From contig JAVGWX010000011.1 in NCBI GenBank assembly GCA_036924085.1, positions 14,246,818 through 14,310,817 of the forward strand: a DNA stretch of 64,000 nt, given 5' to 3'. The notes beneath the pieces were generated by a model. The model was not told where the DNA came from. It saw only the letters and a list, made by a program, of their open reading frames with translations, and did not search any database. Of this stretch, positions 57,342 through 64,000 are shown one piece after another. The stretch's first letter is position 1, and the number at the start of each line of letters is the position of its first letter. Source of the stretch: Ariolimax columbianus. Taxonomy: Eukaryota > Mollusca > Gastropoda > Stylommatophora > Arionidae. The position numbers and the translations under genes are program-made.

Positions 57342-58651
57342 CAAGGAACCTTGTCATACGTCTTTACCCTATGAAGGAGTAGGAGATGAAAGTTGAAGTT
57401 TAGGATATATGCAGCGCATTCAATTTTACTGAACTTGAGAAGTATGGATTTCCCTCTTCAGCGGGTTTACCCGGTATGGTGCATGGCGCAACACACCTAA
57501 TTGATGGGATTTGCTGCTCTAACGCATTTTTCAGAACAATTGAGAAATCAGAGGTCAGAACTGTGATAACATTCTTGATGTTGCAGGGAAAAACACCTAC
57601 AGAAATACACAGGGAGATGGAATCAGTGTTTGAGGAATTCTGTCCTTCGTATGCTTCTGTAACAAACTGGTGTAGGTAGTTCAAGTGTAGCTGTTTCCCT
57701 GTTGTTTATCTTCCAAGATCAGGAACACGATCCTCAGAGTGCAGCGATGAAAATGTTGCAAGAGTGGAGAAAATCATTGACCAGGATAGGAAAAGACTTA
57801 TCTAGGTCGGTAAAATTGAATGAAAGTACAGTTTTTATAATTTTACACAACAGACTGAACCTGAGAAAAGTATGTGCCTGCTGAGTCCCGCGTCTGCTGA
57901 CATGTGAACGGAAACAAACGAGGGTTGATTGCTGTGGCCAGTTGCTCAAAATGTGTGGGTCGAAAAACATGTTGCTGATCACGGTGACAGTAGATGAGAC
58001 TTGGGTTCACCATTATGATCCAGAATCTAAAATTTGCAGCATGCAGTGGAAAACCCCGGGCTCACCAACACATGTCAAGCCAAGCGCAGAAAAATCTGCA
58101 AGAAAAGTGATGCCGACTGTTTTTTGGGAGGTCAAAGGTGTCATATTGAAAGATTACCTGCCTCATGACAACGCGGTTAATGGGCAATTTTATATAGATC
58201 TCTTTACCAAACTAAGAAAGACTGTGACCAGAAAATGAAAGATAGCGCGCACTCAAATTCGGCATTTACTTCAAGACAATATTGCCGTCCCATAAAGCAA
58301 GGCTTGTGCTGCAAACAGCCAACGATTTGAATATTGAAATTCGTCAAAACGGACCATATTCTCCGTATTTAGCTCTATCATATTTTTTTTTCTTTTCCAA
58401 AAACTTAAAAACAACAGCTGAAAGGAAATATTGTGACAGTGACGAAGATGTCATACTGGCTTGTGATAACTGGTTTAGTTTTTAAAAAAAGTTACTTTAT
58501 TCTGAAAATTTTTTCAAAGTCACGCAAAGATGGCAGATATGTATACATTTAGGTGGTGGCTACATTGAGAAAGAATAAGCACTGTACCAAATTTCAACTG
58601 TCTCCTCCTACTCCTTCATGGTCAGGGTAAAGTCTTATGACAAGCCCCTTG
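57342..58651 (+). mobile_element. Full-length mariner transposon, inactivated
   Basis: The 1310-bp length is typical of mariner. The terminal inverted repeats start CAAGGAACCTTGTCATACG on the left and CAAGGGGCTTGTCATAAG on the right (reverse complement). TA flanks both sides. The transposase survives in pieces: a helix-turn-helix, LQGKTPTEIHREMESVFEEF, at 57590, and the first catalytic box VDETWVHHYDPESK at about 57985. ARKVMPTVFWEVKGVILKDY follows, then a decayed HLLQDN box (second Asp), then SPYLALSYFFF. In that last box the third catalytic Asp of the usual PSD is missing. Stops and frameshifts separate the blocks. Confidence 0.93.
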
Positions 58652-58653
58652 TA

Positions 58654-58955
58654 TAAAGGTCATGATTGTGCGTTGGGAAAAGGACTTTGTTTTGTTAGGC
58701 TGTGTCGTCAATGTCGAGCCTACGATATCTTTCGTTCCGACAAATTCGGTTTTCAGCACGGCATATTTTTTAAGACTGGGTTTTGTTTCCCGTCTGTGAT
58801 TCCTATTCTTTAAGTCAGACTGCATTGGTGCAGACAGTTTCCAGAACCGCCACTTGGAGGCAGGAATAGGGTTATGGCCAGCTATGTGTCGCTGACCCTG
58901 ATACAAGCAATCAATTATGTGTAATCCTTAGTTTCATTATCTGCCCTTCAAGTTC
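58654..58955. other. No gene recognised
   Basis: A stretch near 58860-58920 (CAGCTATGTGTCGCTGACCC) weakly resembles the Rep-G 5' region. Nothing else was identified. Confidence 0.35.
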
Positions 58956-58959
58956 TAGG

Positions 58960-59290
58960 CGGCGGTGGTCATTGTAAGCTTGAACTTGCCCAGATGTCTC
59001 TAAATGCCAACCAACTTCTCACATCCCATGAATTCTGAATAGTTATGCAATGGATCCCCCGTCACATAAATACACATGGTAATGATAAAACAGACAGACT
59101 GGTTAAGAGGGGATCAAGTCAAGAACAACACTACACACCAACAACCCTACAGATAGTCAAACAACTATTGAAGTCTGCAAACAAAGAGGTCTGGCTAAAT
59201 AGGAATCCATCTCAAATCCCAAAGACAACATCAATCTCCTGAAAAGGAGAGATCAAAGCACCATTTCCCGACTTCGCACCTAGCACATAC
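58960..59290 (+). pseudogene. Jockey/I-like LINE RNase H-end fragment
   Basis: VMQWIPRHINTHGNDKTDRL is a mutated last RNase H box. LKRRDQSTISRLRT then corresponds to the EQTxVFRLRTGH region. The knuckle is lost. The next LINE begins within about 50-400 bp. Confidence 0.75.
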
Positions 59291-59689
59291 AACTTACCAG
59301 TCACTTGAACATAATCCACTCTCTCAATTCCGTTACCTTGAAATGGTGGTGAGGGACCTTGACTATCTTAATGATCACAGAAGCTAAGCCAACGGAAGGG
59401 AAAGCTTCCAGATGGGTCACCCAAAATGGAAAGATAATAGAAGAGGGAATAGACTAAACACGGACAACTCACCTAGAGTGTAATAGGTTAGATTAACGGC
59501 GACCAGCCAAATCTTTATAAACAAAAGTCGGTTACGAAAACATTGATAACAATGCAAAAGCAAAAGGCCTTTGGAAAGGTAGGGCCTTCGGAAACGAGAA
59601 AAATGACGCAGTGGAGTGAAAGCCGCAAGAAAACTCCACAGCTGACTGTCCGTCAGAATATTAAGACGAAAACAAATATAGCGACATGG

Positions 59690-60472
59690 AATGTTAGAAC
59701 AATGTACTAGGCAGGTAAAACAGCACAGACAGCTAAAGAGAGGAGAAATTACAAATTGGCAATGCTTGGCCTGTGCGAAAAAAAGATGGACACAATCACG
59801 ACAGATCAGACTGCCTATTGAGGACACGAGAGAACTGATGCCCAACATACAAAGGGAGTAGCACTGATGCTCTCCAGAGAAGCACAGCGGGCACTCATAA
59901 TGTGGGAGGCTATTACCAAACGAATCATGAGCGCAAGCTTTAGAACGTGGAACAAACACATAAGTATAAACATCATTCAGTGCTTTGCCACAACTAACGA
60001 GGCTGACGATGATAAAAAGCACGAATTCTTCAACGTGCTGGAACAGGTCCTTGACACGAAGAAAACTAAAGATTTCTTAATTTTAAGTTGAGACTTCAAT
60101 GCTAAAGTGGGAGCAGACAACCTAGGTTACCAACATATTATGGGGAGACAAGGAATGGGACAGATAAAGGAAAATGGAGAAATGTTTGCAGAGTTATGTG
60201 CCCTACACAAAATGATAATTAGAGGGAGCATGGTTCCACATAAAAAGATACATAAGGTCACGTGGCGATCTCCAGACCATGTAACGGAAAATCAGATTAA
60301 TCACATCTGTGTCAGTCAAGCGTTCAGAAGTACACTACAAGATGTAAGAGTAAAGTCAGATGCAGATGTAGCGTCAGACTACCACATGTTGCTGGGGATT
60401 TTGCAGCTCAAACGAAAAAAGTACCCAGTACAGGGCGCAAGGAGAACAAGATATAACGTTCACTTATTGTAA
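59690..60472 (+). pseudogene. RTE-like endonuclease domain
   Basis: ATWNVRTMY, then a stop, leads the domain. GVALMLSREAQRALIMWEAI, IIQCFATTNEADDDKKHEFF, a stop at 60089-60091 directly before DFNAKVGADN, and VTWRSPDHVTENQINHICVS follow. SDADVASDYHMLLGILQLK closes it. In the family the third motif reads GDFN, so a GGA-to-TGA change fits the stop. The terminal SDH catalytic His is changed to Tyr (SDY). Confidence 0.88.
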
Positions 60473-61088
60473 CACCAGGAGAAGAAGACAGAATTTAGCT
60501 TAAAACTTAATAACAAATATCAAGTGCTACGAGAGCTATATGAAGATGAAGACATTAATAGTATGTGGGACCAGGCTAAAGATGGGATTCAAGAGAAACC
60601 AACACAAAGGCTGGATCACAACAGAGATATGCCATACATAGAAGAAAGGAAAAAAGAAGAAAGCTGTACTCGACAAATGCCGAACCAGAGCCACCAAAGC
60701 ACAGAGTAATTATATTGTTACAGACTCAAGACATGTATAAGGAAAAATAAAAGGGAATATACTAACAAGTTGGCACAGAAGGCAGAAGAGGCAGCAGAGA
60801 GAGAAAATAAGAGAGATTTTTACTCATTAAGAAAGAAAATGCCAAAGAGATATAGACAGATATAGAAACAAATCAAAGATATTAAAGGCGGGATATTGAC
60901 ATCATCGGAGGAACAACAGAGACAATGGGTTTAGTATTTCAAAGAAAGTCTAAGACCTCCACCACAAGAAACAACAAACATCCTAGCAGCAGAGGAGACT
61001 GAACTTGGACGGCAACCCACCAAGTAAGATAGAAACCCAAAGGTCCATATCCAAACTCAAGAAAGGGAAAGCGGCAGAACCAGGATGA

Positions 61089-61808
61089 ATAGCAACAGAA
61101 GCTAAAATAGCAACAGAAGCTAAAATAGCAGCAGAAGCTAAAATAGCAGCAGACGCTAAAATAGCAGCAGAAGCTAAAATAGCAACAGAAGCTAAAATAG
61201 CAACAGAAGCTAAAATAACAGCAGAAGCTAAAATAGCAACAGAAGCTAAAATAGCAGCAGAAGCTAAAATAACAGCAGAAGCTAAAATAGCAGCAGACGC
61301 AACAATAGCAGCAGAAGATAAAATAGCAACAGAAGCTAAAATAGCAACAGAAGCTAAAATAACAGCAGAAGCTAAAATAGCAACAGAAGCTAAAATAGCA
61401 GCAGAAGCTAAAATAATAGCAGAAGCTAAAATAGCAGCAGAAGCTACAATAGCAGCAGAAGATAAAATAGCAACAGAAGCTAAAATAGCAACAGAAGCTA
61501 AAATAACAACAGAAGCTAAAATAGCAACAGAAGCTAAAATAGCAGCAGAAGCTAAAATAGCAGCAGAAGCTAAAATAGCAACAGAAGCTAAAATAGCAGC
61601 AGAAGCTAAAATAGCAGCAGAAGCTAAAATAGCAGCAGAAGCTAAAGTAGCAACAGAAGCTAAAATAGCAACAGAAGATAAAATAGCAGCAGAAGCTAAA
61701 ATAGCAGCAGAAGCTAAAATAGCAACAGAAGCTAAAATAGCAACAGAAGCTAAAATAGCAACAGAAGCTAAAATAGCAACAGAAGCTAAAATAGCAGCAG
61801 AAGTCATA
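61089..61808 (+). repeat. 18-bp minisatellite, 40 units, in frame within LINE reverse transcriptase
   Basis: ATAGCAACAGAAGCTAAA and GCAGCA variants encode IATEAK or IAAEAK. The array is exactly 720 bp, with no net shift between the upstream KGKAAEPG codons and the downstream TDIDKVTNTLQGLFKK codons. The unit corresponds to the I-P-x-E-A-I/K segment that normally appears once in the PDGIPxEA finger motif. The TGA at 61086 precedes the array. Open frames of up to 301 codons on minus are shadows. Confidence 0.93.
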
Positions 61809-63150
61809 ATGACAGATATAGATAAGGTCACTAATACATTGCAAGGATTATTCAAGAAAATATGGGAAGAGGAGAGAGTGCCAACAGAATGGAGAGAAGA
61901 ACATCTGATTAAACTGCTTAAGAAGGAGGTCCTGGCAGATATCAGCGATTATAGGGGGATTATATTGGTGTTGGGGCCGAGCAAGATGTTAAACTTAATC
62001 ATCTAGGAGATATTAAAAACTGAAGAAGACAAAAAGCTCTGAGAGGAACAGGCCGGACTCCGCAAGCGAAGATCATGCACAGATCATATAGCTACGCTTG
62101 CATCATAGTAGAACAAAGCATTGAATGAAAATAATCCCTATACGCAAATTATATTGACTATGAAAAGGTGTTTGATAGTGGCGATCGAAGTACTGGCAAC
62201 TGTTGAGACACTATGGGATACCAGAGAAGTACACAACCATGATCCAGAATATGTACAAAGACACATTTAGTAGAGTGGTATATGAAGGTGTAGTGATTGA
62301 CAGCTTTGATGTGCAAACAGAGGTGAGACAGAGATGCCTGCTCTCACCTTTCCTGTTTTTGTTGATTATAGATTGGATAATGAAGACATCAATCAAAAGC
62401 AAAAAAACTGGTATTCAGTGAAAACTATTGTCACAATTGGAGGACCTGGACTACGCAGATGATCTGGTACTTTTTTCACACGGTCATAGTCAAATGCAAA
62501 AGGGAACTTATTTGGGTAAAAGAACAATCGGTCATACATGGAATTGAATATCAACATTAAGAAAACCAAACTCCTTAAACTCAACACTAACAGCAAAGAA
62601 CCAACCATGCTGGAGGGAGAGCAGTTGGCGGAAGTGGATACCTTTACCCATTTAGGCAGCACAATAGACACATCAAGATTCACACCAAAATTAGAATATG
62701 CAATGCAAGTGTCAAGTCGGTGTTGTTGTATGGAGCGCAGACATGGAGAACGACCAAGGTCATTCAACAAAGACTCCAGTCCTTCGTTAACAGATGCCTA
62801 CGAAGGATAAGGGGCCATAAAGTGGCAGGACATGGTTAGGAATGAAGACTTGTGGGAAAGGAGCCAAGAACAGCCATTGGAACAAAAACATTCGCGAAGA
62901 AAATAGGGCTGGATAGGACATACGCTGCGAAAGGCACAGTCTAAGAAAGCCATACATGCTCTTACATGGAATCCCCAGGGGAAAAGAGAGAGAGGTAGAC
63001 TCAAAAATATGTAGAGAAGAGAACGTGAGAAGGGGCTAAAATTAAATATTGACACCTGCAGAGAGACAGATAAGGCATCCGAGGACCATGTACGCTGGCG
63101 AGATGTTGTTGACGGCCTATGCGCCGAGAGAAGCGACGGGCTTTGATCGA
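61809..63150 (+). pseudogene. RTE-like reverse transcriptase palm and C-terminus
   Basis: IWEEERVPTEWREEHLIKL and ISDYRGIILV (fingers) are followed by a frameshifted QAGLRKRRSCTDHIATLAS and YIDYEKVFDS (motif A). LRHYGIPEKYTTMIQNMYKD, VRQRCLLSPFLFLLIIDWI (motif B, PQG altered to RQRC), YADDL (motif C) near 62455 and INIKKTKLLKLNTNSKEP come next. FTHLGSTIDTS then runs into a deletion. WQDMVRNEDLWER and GWIGHTLRK boxes follow in other frames. Confidence 0.85.
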
Positions 63151-63375
63151 TTGATTGAACAGAATCCAACTAGAACGCACTCCAGAGTGCCGCCTGTGCA
63201 GACATCCTATGAAACTGTTGAACACATTTTTGAATGTCCGACGCCAGCCGGTGTTAGAGGCCAGACAAATGGAACACTTTGTACGGAACTAAACAACAGC
63301 TTACAAACACTTAAATATACCACTATATGGCATTGGGCCAAAGGGCAAGAGCCTATAAGCCACTAGATCAATAAC
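63151..63375 (+). mobile_element. LINE C-terminal scrap with knuckle-like motif
   Basis: SYETVEHIFECPTPAGVRGQ resembles the H-x4-C half of the C-terminal zinc knuckle of RNase H-type LINEs (ADETVEHVLFECP-like). The upstream CxxC half has become PPVQTS. It could belong to a second element fused to the RTE end. Confidence 0.55.
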
Positions 63376-63394
63376 CAGCCAACCAAAACATGAG

Positions 63395-63820
63395 TAGTTG
63401 ACTGCTGTCAGCTCATTCACTGCTGTCAATTCACTCACTGCTGTCAGCTCATTCACTGATGTCAATTCATTCACTGCTTTCAAATCATTCACTGCTGTCA
63501 ACTCATTCACTGCTGTCAGCTCATTCACTGCTGTCAATTCACTCACTGCTGTCAGCTCATTCACTGATGTCAATTCATTCACTGCTTTCAAATCATTCAC
63601 TGCTGTCAACTCATTCACTGCTGTCAACTCATTCACTGCTGTCAGATATTCACCGCTGTTAACTCATTCACTGCTGTCAGATCATTCACTGCTGTCAACT
63701 ATACACTGCTGTCAGATCATTCACTACTGTCAGCTCATTCGCTGCTGTCAACTCATTCACCGGTGTCAACTCATTCACTGCTGTCAACTCATTCACTGCT
63801 GTCATCTCTTTATCTAATTC
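63395..63820. repeat. 18-bp tandem repeat, ~23 units
   Basis: TCATTCACTGCTGTCAAC monomers with GTCAGC, GATGTCAAT and GCTTTCAAA variants. A ~108-bp block (63429-63536) is repeated almost exactly at 63537-63640. Frames on both strands are open as a by-product. Confidence 0.95.
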
Positions 63821-64000
63821 TTTGCTGTCATCTCATTCCCTCCCGTCATCTCATTCCCTCCCGTCATCTCATTCACTCCCGTCATCTCATTCACTCCCAT
63901 CATCTCATTCACTCCCGTCATGTCATTCCCTCCCGTCATATCATTCCCTCCCGTCATCTAATTCCCTCCCGTCATCTCATTCCCTCCCGTCATCTCATTC
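63821..64000. repeat. 18-bp tandem repeat, second variant, running off the window
   Basis: TCTCATTCCCTCCCGTCA monomers, ten or more, with the same 18-bp phase as the preceding array (TCATTCACTGCTGTCATC changing to TCATTCCCTCCCGTCATC). The array is cut by the window edge. Confidence 0.95.

Larger units (their letters stand above)
59690..63150 (+). mobile_element. RTE/CFDP2-like LINE with minisatellite inside reverse transcriptase
   Basis: Order: endonuclease (59690-60472), spacer (60473-61080), reverse transcriptase finger interrupted by 40 18-bp units (61089-61808), then fingers, palm and C-terminus to about 63150. Many stops and frameshifts are present. A 5' leader may begin near 59335. Two other dead LINE pieces flank it. 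Confidence 0.85.

Noticed and set aside
60939..61855. 301-codon Cys/Phe/Tyr-rich and 290-codon Ala/Ile/Leu-rich minus frames
   Set aside because: These are antisense shadows of the 18-bp minisatellite inside the LINE.

Overview
The window looks like repeat-dense nuclear DNA from an invertebrate animal. It contains APE-type non-LTR retrotransposons (jockey/I-like with RNase H, RTE/CFDP2-like, CR1-like), mariner-family DNA transposons, tRNA-derived SINEs carrying A and B boxes, and more than fifteen tandem arrays. There is no prokaryotic gene organisation, and no LTR retrotransposon or intact multi-exon gene was recognised. The mixture of element types suggests a lophotrochozoan, most likely a gastropod mollusc. 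That is inference from general knowledge of such genomes, not a database match.

Two tRNA-derived SINE families recur and are named here SINE-A and SINE-B. Two further dispersed families also recur. Rep-G is about 350 bp with a (GAA)n 3' tail. Rep-D has an (AAC)n 3' tail and carries a 37-38 bp repeat near its other end. Several insertions have clear target-site duplications: SINE-A at 7.3, 42.7 and 52.8 kb, SINE-B at 48.3 kb, Rep-G at 31.8 and 53.5 kb, and mariner (TA) at 2.9 and 57.3 kb.

Layout. 0-13 kb: diverged tandem repeats, Rep-G and Rep-D copies, a palindromic mariner-derived element, SINE-A, and arrays of 40, 28, 51, 38, 69 and 52 bp. 13.5-17.3 kb: a near-complete but dead jockey/I-like LINE (endonuclease, reverse transcriptase, RNase H, CCHC-like knuckle). 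17-24.8 kb: SINEs, a 1.5-kb GT-rich array and LINE 3' fragments. 24.9-26.05 kb: a 51-bp satellite that is open in several frames. 26.8-37.7 kb: three candidate host exons on the minus strand, separated by satellites. 38-56.8 kb: mostly LINE fragments and arrays. 57.3-58.65 kb: a full-length but inactivated mariner. 59.7-63.15 kb: an RTE-like LINE whose reverse transcriptase is split by an in-frame 18-bp minisatellite of about 40 units. 63.4 kb to the end: 18-bp arrays that run out of the window.

The strongest theme is mobile elements seeding satellites. The 37-38 bp arrays are part of Rep-D and range from one to about eighteen units per copy. The 69-bp array contains the 3' end of SINE-B, and the 13-bp array abuts and resembles the 5' end of a SINE-B copy. 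The 18-bp array grew inside a LINE coding region. Almost all long open frames here are satellites or decayed transposon genes. The only host-gene signals I would defend are the exon candidates at 33882-34793, 26775-26939 and, more weakly, 37437-37665.
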